59,384 bases of DNA from Planctomyces sp. (GCA_013822855.1 PNLE01000002.1:1-59384), one strand, 5' to 3'; counted from the first letter of the stretch, positions 43,393 through 54,238 are shown. Notes: a model not told the origin generated them from the sequence alone. Numbers and translations: made by a program.

Positions 43393-44694
43393 ATGAGTGT
43401 TGAATTCAAGCTGCCCCAGTTGGCGGAAGGTATCGACAGCGCCGATGTGGCCCAGATCCTGGTCAGTGCCGGCGATACGATCGAAGCCGGCAAGATCATC
43501 ATGGAGCTGGAAACCGACAAGGCGGTCATGGAGTTGCCCTGCCCGCACGCGGGCCAGATTTCGAAGCTGCTGGTCAAGGCGGGTGACACCGTCAAGACGG
43601 GTCAGGTATTGCTGACGATCGAAGCCTCGGGTGCGAGCAACGGGGCCGCTGCGAAGCCCGCCGCTCCCGCCGCCAGTGCTTCATCAGGCAGTTCGTCGTC
43701 GGGTGGCGCCCCGGCCAAGTCGCCAGCACCCGCTGCTCCGGCGCCTTCCAAGCCCGCACCGCAGACCGCCGTGGCAACCGCACCGGCCCGATCGACTTCC
43801 GATCTGCCGATCGCCGCCGGCCCCGCGACACGTCGCCTGGCCCGTGAACTGGGTTTGCAGCTCGAACGTCTGCGTGGCACCGGCCCGGGTGGCCGCATCA
43901 CACAGGAAGATGTGGCTCGCGCCTATGCCGCCCAGCAGGGTGGCGGTGGTGGCGGAATCGTCGCTCCTCCCCTCCCCGATTTCTCGCAATACGGCGCTGT
44001 CACTTCGCAGTCCCTCACCAAGCTGCAGAAGACCAGTGCGAACAACCTCGCCGCCGCATGGCAATTAATTCCGCATGTGACGCAGCACGACCTGGCCGAC
44101 ATCACCGAGACGGAAGCCGCCCGCAAGCGGTTCCAGGAAGCGGTGGGCAAGGGGGGTGCCAAGGTGACGATGACCGCCGTCGCGATGAAGGCAGTGGTCG
44201 CGGCCCTCAAGGCGTTCCCCAACTTCAACTCGAGCATCGATATGGCCCGGGGGGAAGTAATCCTCAAGAGCTACTACAACATCGGGATCGCGGTCGACAC
44301 GCCCAACGGCCTCGTTGTCCCCGTCATCCGCAACGTCGATCAGAAGAGCATCCTCGACCTCGCCGCCGAGCTGACGGAAATGGCCGAGAAGGCGCGCAAC
44401 CGCAAGCTCGAGATCAAGGACATGCAGGGCGGAACCTTCACGATCACCAACCTGGGTGGCATCGGCGGGACGGCCTTCACGCCGATCGTCAACTACCCCG
44501 AAGTGGCGATCCTCGGCATGTCGCGCAGCTTCCACCAGCTGCAACTGGTCGATGGCCAAGTGACACAGCGGCTGATGCTCCCCTTGTCGCTCTCGTACGA
44601 TCACCGCGTGGTCAACGGCGCCGACGCCGCCCGCTTCGTGGTGAAACTCACCAGCCTCATGAGCGACGCCTTCAAGCTTCTCGTCGAGTGCTAG
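43393..44694 (+). CDS. aceF: Dihydrolipoamide acetyltransferase (PDH E2)
   Basis: This 433-residue protein transfers the acetyl group from lipoate to CoA and forms the complex core. One lipoyl domain lies at residues 1-75, with the lipoylated Lys43 in ELETDKAVMELP. An Ala/Pro/Ser linker spans about 80-135. The peripheral subunit-binding domain follows (ATRRLARELGLQLERLRGTG). The catalytic domain starts near 200 and contains YDHRVVNGADAARF with catalytic His404. Asn408 replaces the more common Asp of HxxxDG; Asn is natural in this place in the Azotobacter vinelandii enzyme. The ATG giving MSVEFKLP is used. A strong terminator follows, so lpd cannot be read on the same transcript. Confidence 0.96.
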   Translation: MSVEFKLPQLAEGIDSADVAQILVSAGDTIEAGKIIMELETDKAVMELPCPHAGQISKLLVKAGDTVKTGQVLLTIEASGASNGAAAKPAAPAASASSGSSSSGGAPAKSPAPAAPAPSKPAPQTAVATAPARSTSDLPIAAGPATRRLARELGLQLERLRGTGPGGRITQEDVARAYAAQQGGGGGGIVAPPLPDFSQYGAVTSQSLTKLQKTSANNLAAAWQLIPHVTQHDLADITETEAARKRFQEAVGKGGAKVTMTAVAMKAVVAALKAFPNFNSSIDMARGEVILKSYYNIGIAVDTPNGLVVPVIRNVDQKSILDLAAELTEMAEKARNRKLEIKDMQGGTFTITNLGGIGGTAFTPIVNYPEVAILGMSRSFHQLQLVDGQVTQRLMLPLSLSYDHRVVNGADAARFVVKLTSLMSDAFKLLVEC

Positions 44695-44733
44695 ACCGAC
44701 ATCGGTTTCACATCAATCTGACGTCTCGATTTC

Positions 44734-44776
44734 AAGAGGCCTGCGGCAACCTCCAAGTGGCCGCAGGCCTCTTTTT
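44734..44776 (+). terminator. Intrinsic terminator after aceF
   Basis: A perfect 12-base-pair stem (44736-44747 with 44760-44771), extendable by two A-T pairs, closes a 12-base loop and runs into CTTTTT on the plus strand. The T-tract overlaps the stop codon (44775-44777) of the convergent PIN-domain gene. Confidence 0.93.
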
Positions 44777-45317
44777 ACGCATCATCGAAAAGTGTGCGTT
44801 TCATTTTTCGTTTGGAAGATCTCTCGAACTTCTCTCCCAGCTGCCTGAGCATCTCGAACGTCCCAAGATGCTTCACCTCGAATTGCTCGCAGAGATTGGG
44901 AATCGGCACCGTCTTCCTTGCGTTCGGGGCGAAAGTTTCGTGCGTGACGACGATCATCTTGTTGACGGATGCATAGGCGACAACAAACCCATCGGCTGCG
45001 TTCTGAAAATCGGTTTTCGCTTCGGGCCGAAACTGGGTCTGTTTGTCGACCCAAGTGGCCATTCGCTGGAATTCCCTGATGACTGCGATGTCTTCCGTCT
45101 TCTTGAATAAGTTTTTGAGCGACTTGTTACGCAGCCACTTCGTGATTTCATCATCCCCGACTTGAAGTTCTTGTCGAACCCGGTCGATGCTGAAAACTTT
45201 CTTGGCCAGATTCTGCTCGGTCAGCGAATCCCAGAACCCCGGGCAGATGTCAAAAGCGAAGTAGTGGTTCTTGGCTTGAATGAAGACGTTGGTGTCGAGA
45301 AGAAACTTATCAGCCAC
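44775..45317 (-). CDS. PIN-domain protein (DUF4411-like), probable toxin
   Basis: This 180-residue protein begins with a PIN-domain start, FLLDTNVFIQAKNHYFAFD, with the acidic residue Asp8, and has KTDFQNAADGFVVAYA and MIVVTHETFAPN later, as in the DUF4411 group of PIN-like proteins. Such proteins act as RNases, commonly as toxins. The GTG start has GAGGGGGAAAC upstream. It overlaps the preceding metallopeptidase gene by eight bases, so the two are translated together. The pair sits between aceF and lpd, on the opposite strand, in a stretch visibly richer in A/T than the PDH genes. Toxin activity is inferred from family and context. Confidence 0.82.
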   Translation of the reverse strand: MADKFLLDTNVFIQAKNHYFAFDICPGFWDSLTEQNLAKKVFSIDRVRQELQVGDDEITKWLRNKSLKNLFKKTEDIAVIREFQRMATWVDKQTQFRPEAKTDFQNAADGFVVAYASVNKMIVVTHETFAPNARKTVPIPNLCEQFEVKHLGTFEMLRQLGEKFERSSKRKMKRTLFDDA

Positions 45318-46497
45318 GTTTCCCCCTCAACGACTCCAATGTCTTGTCGGCGAACTTTTGAAAAGTGTTGCCACGCATTCCCGTGAGTCGAAACGCATCG
45401 CGGTAGAGAATGCGATCCTCGCGAACCGCCCGCACCAAGGCCGCCGAAAATCGGAGTCCTAAGCGACGGCGCTGCGTAGCGTAGAAGTTGCCACCGGATC
45501 TTCCTTTTCGACCCAATCTCAATCGAGTCCACTCTTCGCGGCTCTCTTCGTAAAAACTTGAGAAGTCGTCCCGACTCAAGAGCCCCAGATCCAAGCCTCT
45601 CCGCGCGATGACGAGAGGGCTCACCTTGAACATCGACGCCAGCGAACGAATTCCATCACGGGTGGCGGATTGTTCATTCCAATGGGTACGCAACAGCTTT
45701 TCAGGGACGAGGAACTGGGCGGCGATCTCATTGCAGATCTTCTCGATCGCGGTCGAGGCCGGGCGCAGTTGATCAAGATTGAAGACCCCATCCTGGCCGA
45801 ACCAGACATGGACGAGTTCGTGCGCCAGTGTGAAGATCTGTGCCGACCTCGTGTCTGCGTCGTTGATGAAGACTGCGGGAACGTAGTCGTCGCAAAGGAC
45901 GAAGCCTCGGAACTCGTCGGGGTCAAGTCGACGTTTGTTGTTCGCACCGACCACACTTGTGCTGAAGACCAGGATGCCGATGTTCTCCATGGCTTTCCGC
46001 AAAGCGACTGTCGCGACATCCCAGTTCCTGAGTCGCCACGACCAATCAGGCTCCAATTTGAGTTCCTGTCGGATTTGGTCGGCGATTTGATTTCGGCCAG
46101 ATTTCGTGTGTCTCCGCGGATCACCGGCTCCCGAGCCGACGAATGGGACCGGATCGGCACCGTCTTCCATCAGCCAGTCGCGCATCCATGCCTGCCGCTG
46201 CCGCACGACATGAATGGTGTCGAGCAGGTTGGGACTGAAGCTTCGAGGAGCCGTGTTGTTCTTTGTACGGAAATCGGGGGGGAGGGGAGGTGCTTCAGGC
46301 GGTTCCGGCAAAAATAGCGACCCGAAGGGAGCCATGGTGGTTTTTGCAAACTTCTCTAGTTGTTTGAAAGATGGATCTTTAATTCCATCCACCCAGAGTT
46401 GGAGTTCCGGCACCTTTTCCAAGAGGGTATCCCACGACATTCCACTGCGATCTATCGCCCATTGCAGCACAGCAGGATTGACGGGGACGGTCGCCAT
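45310..46497 (-). CDS. ImmA/IrrE-family metallopeptidase with N-terminal HTH
   Basis: This 395-residue protein has an N-terminal XRE-like helix-turn-helix region (about residues 1-60, with LEKVPELQLWVDGIKDPSFK) and a zinc peptidase-like domain with AHELVHVWFG, giving HExxH at residues 226-230. The catalytic segment continues with EKICNEIAAQFLVPEKLL. This is the COG2856 architecture, often the upstream member of a toxin-antitoxin pair with a PIN or DUF4411 toxin. It would then be the antitoxin or its regulator. The PIN gene follows with an eight-base overlap. The ATG has no clear Shine-Dalgarno. Confidence 0.86.
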   Translation of the reverse strand: MATVPVNPAVLQWAIDRSGMSWDTLLEKVPELQLWVDGIKDPSFKQLEKFAKTTMAPFGSLFLPEPPEAPPLPPDFRTKNNTAPRSFSPNLLDTIHVVRQRQAWMRDWLMEDGADPVPFVGSGAGDPRRHTKSGRNQIADQIRQELKLEPDWSWRLRNWDVATVALRKAMENIGILVFSTSVVGANNKRRLDPDEFRGFVLCDDYVPAVFINDADTRSAQIFTLAHELVHVWFGQDGVFNLDQLRPASTAIEKICNEIAAQFLVPEKLLRTHWNEQSATRDGIRSLASMFKVSPLVIARRGLDLGLLSRDDFSSFYEESREEWTRLRLGRKGRSGGNFYATQRRRLGLRFSAALVRAVREDRILYRDAFRLTGMRGNTFQKFADKTLESLRGKRG

Positions 46498-46803
46498 GTT
46501 TCACTGAACTAAGTGTCGAACTCAAAGGAATCGTTGCGAGCCAGATTCGATCATCGTCAAATCTGTCTACACTTGGCCACCGAAAAAGAATGTTCAATTG
46601 TATAAATGCATGTGGTTGAAGCAATGAGGTCGTACTCGGCTTCGCTTCTTCAGAAAAGTCCCTCAGCTACAGTTTCCCGCATGTGTGGCGTCACTTGCCG
46701 ACATATGCCACTATCGCATGAAACAAGTATTGGCGAGGTCTACATCGAAATGATGGACGTTGCCACAAAGACGAACACCGTGAATTGGACAGGGAGCAAC
46801 CGA
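46498..46803. other. A/T-rich region between the inserted module and lpd
   Basis: This 306-base divergent gap is low in GC (22 of 60 bases are G/C in 46561-46620). TGTATAAAT near 46598 and its complement TTTATACA could serve promoters in either direction. No gene or RNA was recognised. It must hold promoters for lpd and for the metallopeptidase gene. Confidence 0.45.
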
Positions 46804-48222
46804 ATGGCCGACCTCGAAGCGGATCTGGTGGTGTTGGGTGGCGGGCCGGGGGGGTATCCGGCGGCATTCGAAGCGGCGGATCACGGCCTCAAGGTGATCC
46901 TCGTCGATGAAGGCTCGCAGCCGGGCGGGGTCTGCCTAAACCGGGGGTGCATTCCCTCGAAGGCGCTCCTGCATGTCGCCAAGCTGATCAACGAATCGCA
47001 TGAGGCGACCGAATGGGGCCTGACGTTTGCCAAGCCGAAGATCGACATCGCCAAGCTGCGGTCATGGAAGCAGAGCGTCACCAACAAGCTCGGCGGCGGT
47101 GTCACCGAGTTGTGCCACGCGCGGGGCGTCCAGCTCATCAAGGCGCGGGGGACGTTCACCGGCTCGAACTCGCTCGAACTCAAGGCGGCGGATGGCAAGA
47201 CGACCACCCTCTCCTACAAGCATTGCATCCTCGCTTCGGGGTCGTCCCCCGCAATGCCGCCCATTTTCGCGATCGGTGATCCCCGCGTGATGGATTCAAC
47301 CGGTGCCCTGGAACTGCAGGACATCCCCGGCTCGCTGCTCGTCGTGGGGGGCGGATACATCGGCCTCGAAATGGGGACGGTCTACGCAGCCCTGGGCTCG
47401 AAGGTGACAGTTGTCGAACTGACGCCGAACCTGTTGCCGGGTGCGGATCGCGACCTCGTCCGCCCGCTGGCCAAGCGTTTGGAGAAGCAGTTCCACAAGA
47501 TCCATCTCAACACGAAGGTCGAGGCCCTCGAAGCGGCCCGCGGCGGCATCAAGGCCACGCTCGCCGGTGAAGGGGTCGATCCCAAGCAGACGTTCGACCG
47601 CGTCCTCGTGGCGATCGGCCGCCGGCCCAACAGCAAGAACCTGGGTCTGGAGAAGACGCAGGTGCAGGTCAACGAGAAGGGTTTCGTCGTCGTCGACAAG
47701 TCGATGAAGACAGCCGACCCCGCGATCCTCGCGATCGGCGACGTGGCGGGCGAACCGATGCTCGCCCACAAGGCGACGCGGGAAGCGAAAGTGGCGGTCG
47801 AGACGCTCCTCGGCAAGCCCACGGTCTTCGACAACATCGCCATCCCGGCAGTCGTCTTCACCGATCCCGAAGTCGCCTGGTGCGGCCTGCAGGAACACGA
47901 GGCCAAAGAACGCGGCATCGAAGTCAAGGTGATCCGCTATTCGTGGGCCGCTTCGGGCCGGGCGACGACTTTGGGGCGGAACGAAGGGGTGACCAAGCTG
48001 ATCTTCGACCCGAAGACGGAGCGCGTCCTGGGCGTGGGCCTGTGCGGCGTCGGTGCGGGAGAAATGATCGCCGAGGGTGTGGTGGCCGTCGAGATGGCCG
48101 CCGTCGCAAGAGATCTGGCCGACAGCATCCACGCCCATCCGACTCTTTCGGAAACGATCATGGAATCGGCCGAGGCCTTCTTCGGACAGGCGACCCACAT
48201 GTATCGTCCGAAGAAGTCGTAA
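46804..48222 (+). CDS. lpd: Dihydrolipoamide dehydrogenase (E3)
   Basis: This 472-residue flavoprotein reoxidises the lipoyl groups of the PDH complex, using FAD and NAD. The N-terminal FAD-binding [19 protein letters not shown] is followed by the redox-active disulfide [17 protein letters not shown] (Cys44 and Cys49). The NAD-binding site is [20 protein letters not shown], the second FAD motif [17 protein letters not shown], and the C-terminal His-Glu pair is in HAHPTLSE. The chosen ATG (MADLEADLV) has GGGAG upstream; 66 earlier codons are open but not protein-like. Because aceF has its own terminator and an inserted module lies between them, lpd must be transcribed separately. Confidence 0.96.
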   Translation: MADLEADLVVLGGGPGGYPAAFEAADHGLKVILVDEGSQPGGVCLNRGCIPSKALLHVAKLINESHEATEWGLTFAKPKIDIAKLRSWKQSVTNKLGGGVTELCHARGVQLIKARGTFTGSNSLELKAADGKTTTLSYKHCILASGSSPAMPPIFAIGDPRVMDSTGALELQDIPGSLLVVGGGYIGLEMGTVYAALGSKVTVVELTPNLLPGADRDLVRPLAKRLEKQFHKIHLNTKVEALEAARGGIKATLAGEGVDPKQTFDRVLVAIGRRPNSKNLGLEKTQVQVNEKGFVVVDKSMKTADPAILAIGDVAGEPMLAHKATREAKVAVETLLGKPTVFDNIAIPAVVFTDPEVAWCGLQEHEAKERGIEVKVIRYSWAASGRATTLGRNEGVTKLIFDPKTERVLGVGLCGVGAGEMIAEGVVAVEMAAVARDLADSIHAHPTLSETIMESAEAFFGQATHMYRPKKS

Positions 48223-48313
48223 GGCGAAGTCTTCAGCCGGATGCGTGGCCTGCCTGCTTTTTGCATCACCTCGAGACCATTCGGTGCGACCCGCCCTGGT
48301 CGTCTTATTGGAG

Positions 48314-48389
48314 ACCTTCGCGCCTTCGCGTGAGAAGGTCTGTTCCGGATTCGGAATGACAAAGGGGCTCACGCGAAGATCGCGAAGGT
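48314..48389. repeat. Large inverted repeat between lpd and the receiver gene
   Basis: ACCTTCGCGCCTTCGCGTGAG (48314-48334) and CTCACGCGAAGATCGCGAAGGT (48368-48389) are complementary over about 20 bases with one indel-like difference, separated by 33 bases. No T-tract follows. It resembles CTTCGCG-type dispersed intergenic repeats and could fold into a long hairpin. Confidence 0.65.
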
Positions 48390-48470
48390 GGGAGTCGCGC
48401 GGAAGTGCGGGATCGCCCGCCCCCGGCTACAATGAGCCAGTTCAATCATCTCTTAGGCGGGAACGTGGTC

Positions 48471-48890
48471 ATGGCCGAGCCGAAGCTGATTCTGATCATC
48501 GACGACGATCGCGAAATCGCGTCGACGCTGCAGGCCGTGCTTCAACATGCGGGTTACCGCGTGGCACTCGCCCCGAACGGCATGGAAGGCCAGCGGCTGA
48601 TCGAGACCCTGTCGCCGGATCTGGTGATCACGGACATGATGATGCCCCGCATGGGGGGCTTCCCGGTGCTCGAGTTCATCCGCACGCTGGCGAAGAAACC
48701 CCGGGTCATCATGATCACGGCCAACGAGGGGGGCCGGCACAAGGCCTACGCCGAAATGCTTGGAGTGGACGATTACCTTCGCAAGCCGTTCCCTATGGAA
48801 GCGCTCGTCGAGTCGGTCCACCGCATCCTCGCGCCCCTCGCGGAAGGGGAAGAACCCGCCCCGAAGAAGATCACTCGCAAGAAGAGCTGA
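48471..48890 (+). CDS. Single-domain response regulator (CheY-like receiver)
   Basis: This 139-residue cytoplasmic protein is one phosphoacceptor receiver domain with no output domain. The acidic pocket is IIDDDRE near residue 10, the phosphoacceptor is Asp55 in [13 protein letters not shown], the switch Thr is in [10 protein letters not shown], and the conserved Lys is in YLRKPFPME. The tail is Lys-rich. An orphan: no histidine kinase is adjacent. The ATG giving MAEPKLIL is preferred; an upstream ATG (MSQFNHLL, 48432) is possible. A TACAAT hexamer at 48429-48434 could be a -10 element. Confidence 0.9.
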   Translation: MAEPKLILIIDDDREIASTLQAVLQHAGYRVALAPNGMEGQRLIETLSPDLVITDMMMPRMGGFPVLEFIRTLAKKPRVIMITANEGGRHKAYAEMLGVDDYLRKPFPMEALVESVHRILAPLAEGEEPAPKKITRKKS

Positions 48891-50610
<1,720 letters not shown>

Positions 50611-50637
50611 TCGCGACTTGGTTTCGCATGGGATTAC

Positions 50638-50673
50638 GGTTGACCCGGTCGTGCCTTCACGACCGGGTCAACC
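50638..50673. terminator. 16-base-pair hairpin after metY
   Basis: A perfect 16-base-pair stem (50638-50653 with 50658-50673) closes a CCTT loop. It lies between metY and the convergent lipoprotein gene. There is no T-tract, so a conventional intrinsic terminator is not certain, but the fold is very stable. Confidence 0.65.
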
Positions 50674-50763
50674 CATGATGTCTGTGTATGATCCCTTACG
50701 GCCGGGGAATCCGTGGAGATCAAAGGATCTCACAGACCCGGACACTGTGATGATGGAACGCAG

Positions 50764-52503
50764 TTACCGATCCTCTTTTTCCACCGCTCCACCGGGCGAT
50801 GCCGGTTCCTTGGGGGATGCCGGGGCCGGTTCGGCTTTCTCCACCGGCTCGCTCCCTTTCGCGGCAGGTTCATTCTCGGTGGCGACATCGGCCAGGCTCA
50901 ACTTGAGAAGTGACACCAGGGGGCGGTAGGGATCCTGGGCGATCGTGAGATCGAGCACTTCCTTGGCCCGCTTGCGGTCGCCCTGCTCAAGCAGCGCTCC
51001 CGCCATGGCGATCCTGGCCACGGGTCGCCAGCGGCTGCGGGGATGGCGATTCATGAATTCGGCCAGCAGCGAGACGCCTCCTTTGGAATCGCCATCTTCG
51101 AGCTTGCTGATGCCGCTGAAGAAGAAGGCGTCCATGGCGGCCAGCAGATGGACCCGTTCGATCTGTGGGGGGAGCATGCCGGTCACTGCGGACAACTGGC
51201 GAATCGTGACGTAAGCGGAGATGGCCTGGGGATAATCTCCGCTGAGCTGGGCCATCCGCGTGCGGTATTGCCGCCATTGGGACGATCCCACCACGACCTG
51301 GTTGGTTTTCGGATCCCGACCCGCATTGAAGGGAGCTTCGAAGGGCCGGAACATCTCCTGGAGCATCTGGGCGGTTGTGGGCGTCAGCTTTTCAAGTTGT
51401 TGCTGACGGCGTTCGAAGTGGGGCCAGATCGCGGGAGTGGCGTCTTTCCACGGCGTGTAGGCGGTGATTCGATCCCACAGGCCAGGTTCGGTGGGAGAGC
51501 CGAAGAGAGGCTGCGAGACGAGTGCCGAGTTGCCGCCCGTCAAGGAGGATTGGAGGAACTCCAGCCGGGGAGCGGACCAGCGGGCTTCCGTCACCGCCAG
51601 TGGCCGGAACTTGGCGAGGCTTTCCCCTTCGATGCGATAGGGCTGATCCTTGCGGGCGGAGAGTGCGGCGAGCCATTCGGGATGGGCCTGCAATTCCGCC
51701 AGATCCGCGACCGGCTGTTTGACCAGTAGTGTGGGCGATGTGCCCGGTGGAATCGGCAAACCGAGGATGGGATCGTAGACGAGGACTTTTCCTTCGACCA
51801 GGACGCCAATGAGCCATTGATCGTCCACGGAGGCCGCAGGCGATTCCGCCAGGACGCAGGCGTCGATCCGCAGTTGCCGCAGGATCTCCAGGAAGACGGC
51901 GGCGCGGTCGGCGGCGGTTCCGCGGCCGAGGAACAAGGCGTCGAAGGGGCCGAGGGGGAGTTCCTCCTCCTCTTCGCCGGCGAGCCCCACATTGCGGAGG
52001 CAGTAGAAGAAGACGCGGTTGACGCGTTCGACATCGCCGGTCGCGCCGCTGGCCACATGGGCCGCGACCTGGTCGAAGAGGATCACATCGCGGATGTGCT
52101 TGCCGTCGGCGTTGTCGTAGACCTCGGCATCGAGGGTCTCGCGGGATGCCGGGCCGAAGAAGATGGCGGTTTTTTCCGGGAGCGTGGGGAAGGTTTCATT
52201 CGTCCGGCGGATCTTGCTCCAGGTGTTCAGCAGGGTGATGGCATTCTTCAGTTCGGAGTCGATCCCCAGGTTCTCGGGCTGCAACTGATGCAGGGCCCCT
52301 TCGAGGATGTCGGCCGCCTGCTTGGCCGTGTCGTTCCTGGTGGATTGATCGGCATCTGTCTTTTGTTCCGAAGTGCCCGCTTTGGGCTTGCCGGCACCGG
52401 GTCGGGCGGGGCAACCCAGCAGCATGGGGAGAACGAGGGCCAGCGCCAGGCCAAGGAACAGGCGATGGGCCAGGGGCCGGTGGGAACAGGCACGGTCGGT
52501 CAC
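50764..52503 (-). CDS. Lipoprotein with transglutaminase-like (probably inactive) region
   Basis: This 579-residue protein has a lipoprotein signal (HRLFLGLALALVLPMLLGC with lipobox Cys31). Residues of about 180-300 resemble a transglutaminase-like fold: GRGTAADRAAVFLEILRQLR and DACVLAES, then VLVYDPILGLPIP. The place of the catalytic Cys is occupied by Ala and no His-x-Trp motif is seen, so the domain appears non-catalytic. The C-terminal half contains TPR-like segments (MDAFFFSGISKLEDGDSKGG, EFMNRHPRSRWRPVARIA, KRAKEVLDLTIAQDPYRPL). The start is a GTG that puts the signal at the N-terminus; longer upstream frames overlap the next gene. It is the last of a three-gene minus-strand group with the DUF1559 and OB-fold genes. 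Confidence 0.78.
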   Translation of the reverse strand: MTDRACSHRPLAHRLFLGLALALVLPMLLGCPARPGAGKPKAGTSEQKTDADQSTRNDTAKQAADILEGALHQLQPENLGIDSELKNAITLLNTWSKIRRTNETFPTLPEKTAIFFGPASRETLDAEVYDNADGKHIRDVILFDQVAAHVASGATGDVERVNRVFFYCLRNVGLAGEEEEELPLGPFDALFLGRGTAADRAAVFLEILRQLRIDACVLAESPAASVDDQWLIGVLVEGKVLVYDPILGLPIPPGTSPTLLVKQPVADLAELQAHPEWLAALSARKDQPYRIEGESLAKFRPLAVTEARWSAPRLEFLQSSLTGGNSALVSQPLFGSPTEPGLWDRITAYTPWKDATPAIWPHFERRQQQLEKLTPTTAQMLQEMFRPFEAPFNAGRDPKTNQVVVGSSQWRQYRTRMAQLSGDYPQAISAYVTIRQLSAVTGMLPPQIERVHLLAAMDAFFFSGISKLEDGDSKGGVSLLAEFMNRHPRSRWRPVARIAMAGALLEQGDRKRAKEVLDLTIAQDPYRPLVSLLKLSLADVATENEPAAKGSEPVEKAEPAPASPKEPASPGGAVEKEDR

Positions 52504-52682
52504 AGGTCGCGCTTTCGCTGGAAGTCGTCCATACAAGACACGATACGGCGAGCCGTATGTCACTGCCCATATCGTGCCCGGCACTGGGATGGCAGGCAAC
52601 ACATGGGGACTTCGCAGCGCAGAAATTTCATTCGGGAATCGGGAAGCGTCGGTCGGTGAAGATCGGTTTGCAGTGAGGTCTT

Positions 52683-53648
52683 TCAGAACTCGCCGATTGT
52701 TTCGCCTTTGGCGCGGGTGCCCAGATTGCGGAGGACCTGCAAATCCATGTTTTCCGAAAGGAAGCGGACGGAACCGTCGCAAAGAGCAACGTGGCAGCCG
52801 CCCACGTGTTGGCTGCCGTAGGCACCGACCCGTTTGGGATCCCAATCGCCGACGAATGTGGCGTTGTCGGCCGCGCCCGTTTGACCGAAGGCGAAAGGGA
52901 TCGAGTAGCCCACGGGAGCCAGCGTGCCGAGGGTGACATCGCTGAGGCCGTACATTCCGCCGGAAGGGGCCCACCAGCCGTACTGACCCATCGGTTCGAG
53001 CGCCCAGGTGGAACCCTGGGCGGCATAGGTGTCGTAGTTGGGGTCGACATGATCGCGCTCACCGAACATCAAGGTCGAGGTGGTGCCGTCGGTGATGTCC
53101 TTGATCCGCACCAGCGGGAAGGTGGGCGTGGAGGAACCGCTGGAGGCGAAGACGCCGTCGCCGCGAATCGCGGCTAGAGGATGGGTCTGCGAGCCGCCGT
53201 TGCCGCCGTAACTGCTGATGGCGTAGTACCGGGTCGAGGAGACGACCGGGTTCTGGGGGATGATATCGGAGGGACAGAGGAGCATGGGCAGGATGGTGGC
53301 CGTCCGCGAAGAGGTGCCACCGTTGGCGTTGGCGAGGGGATCGGCGAAGTCCCACGAGTTGTAGAGAGGTGCCTGATCGAACTGCGGCAAGAGCTGGACA
53401 AAGAGCGACCAGCCGCGAACGCGGGGTGAGGTTGCGAAGTCGATCCGGATCTGCCCCGGGGGGAAGCATTGGAAGGACGATTCGTAGTTGTGGACGGCGA
53501 GGCCCAACTGCTTGAGCTGGTTCTTGCATTGTGTCCGGCGGGCGGCTTCGCGCGCCTGCTGGATGGCGGGCAGCAAGAGGGCGATGAGGATCGCGATAAT
53601 GGCGATGACGACCAGAAGTTCGATGAGGGTGAAGCCGCGGCGGGGCAT
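52683..53648 (-). CDS. DUF1559 prepilin-like surface protein
   Basis: This 321-residue protein has a type IV prepilin N-terminus: RRG, then FTLIELLVVIAIIAILIALL with the Glu at +5 after the predicted cleavage site Gly5/Phe6. The body has DUF1559 marks: ARRTQCKNQLKQLGLAVHNYE, RGWSLFVQLLPQFDQAPLYN, ISSYGGNGGSQTHP, and near the end VALCDGSVRFLSENMD. Dozens of paralogues per genome are usual in planctomycetes; they are proposed pseudopilin-like structural proteins. The ATG giving MPRRGF is clear. Maturation needs a prepilin peptidase, not in the window. It lies between the OB-fold and the lipoprotein gene. Confidence 0.95.
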   Translation of the reverse strand: MPRRGFTLIELLVVIAIIAILIALLLPAIQQAREAARRTQCKNQLKQLGLAVHNYESSFQCFPPGQIRIDFATSPRVRGWSLFVQLLPQFDQAPLYNSWDFADPLANANGGTSSRTATILPMLLCPSDIIPQNPVVSSTRYYAISSYGGNGGSQTHPLAAIRGDGVFASSGSSTPTFPLVRIKDITDGTTSTLMFGERDHVDPNYDTYAAQGSTWALEPMGQYGWWAPSGGMYGLSDVTLGTLAPVGYSIPFAFGQTGAADNATFVGDWDPKRVGAYGSQHVGGCHVALCDGSVRFLSENMDLQVLRNLGTRAKGETIGEF

Positions 53649-53725
53649 GGGTGGGATCCGGGGGGAGGAGAGGCGGTTGTCATTGGGTGTTTGGCGTTTG
53701 CGATTTCCCCCAGTTCCGCTGGCCG

Positions 53726-54172
53726 TCACTTTTCCGGTGCGATCGAGATCTGTTCCGCGTCGGTGACTTTGATGTAGGGTTTTTGTTCTTCGATGACGAT
53801 CTCGCCCACGACGCGGATGGTTTTCGCGCGGAAGTGGTCGGCGGGGGCGTCGATCTTCTGCTTCTCCTTCAGCGAGACGAGGCCCTGTTCGACGATGGCG
53901 ATTCCCAGATTGGTTTCGAGATGGAAGTCGACTTCCGAGTCGAGATAGACCGTCTTCCGCTTCTCGGAGTACTTGGCCTTCTTGACGGGGAAGGTGACTT
54001 CGACCCGCTGGCCGACATACCGTCGGGCCTGGTCGGGCTGGATGACCACGGGTGGAGCCACCGGTGCCGGTTCCGCCGCTGGCGACAGGGAAACAAGTGA
54101 CGAACCGGCCAGTCCGCAGATTACCGCGAAACAGGCCACCCAGTTCCACAAGCCCGTTTTTCCCGCGCGCAT
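53726..54172 (-). CDS. Exported OB-fold protein
   Basis: This 148-residue protein has a signal peptide (WVACFAVICGLAGSSLVSLS) and a small beta domain of about 100 residues resembling the OB-fold nucleic-acid or ligand-binding group (RYVGQRVEVTFPVKKAKYS, TVYLDSEVDFHLETNLGIAI and IRVVGEIVIEEQKPYIKVTD). It should be periplasmic or surface exposed; its ligand is unknown. AAAGGA lies before the ATG. It is divergent from the XRE regulator gene over only 66 bases, and 77 bases before the DUF1559 gene. Confidence 0.78.
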   Translation of the reverse strand: MRAGKTGLWNWVACFAVICGLAGSSLVSLSPAAEPAPVAPPVVIQPDQARRYVGQRVEVTFPVKKAKYSEKRKTVYLDSEVDFHLETNLGIAIVEQGLVSLKEKQKIDAPADHFRAKTIRVVGEIVIEEQKPYIKVTDAEQISIAPEK

Positions 54173-54206
54173 GGCGTTCCTTTGCGATATCATCAAACCA
54201 ACCGAA

Positions 54207-54226
54207 TGACACTATCCTGACATTAA
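54207..54226. repeat. Direct repeat TGACAyTAw, candidate operator
   Basis: TGACACTAT (54207-54215) and TGACATTAA (54218-54226) are repeated at an 11-base interval, one helical turn, in the short gap between the divergent OB-fold and regulator genes. The placement fits a binding site for the XRE regulator. Confidence 0.45.
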
Positions 54227-54238
54227 TATGGCACGATC

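Noticed and set aside
44602-44616. Loss of the catalytic Asp in AceF (HRVVNG instead of HRVxDG)
   Set aside because: Asn occurs naturally at this position in the well-studied Azotobacter vinelandii E2, so it is not evidence of an inactive enzyme.
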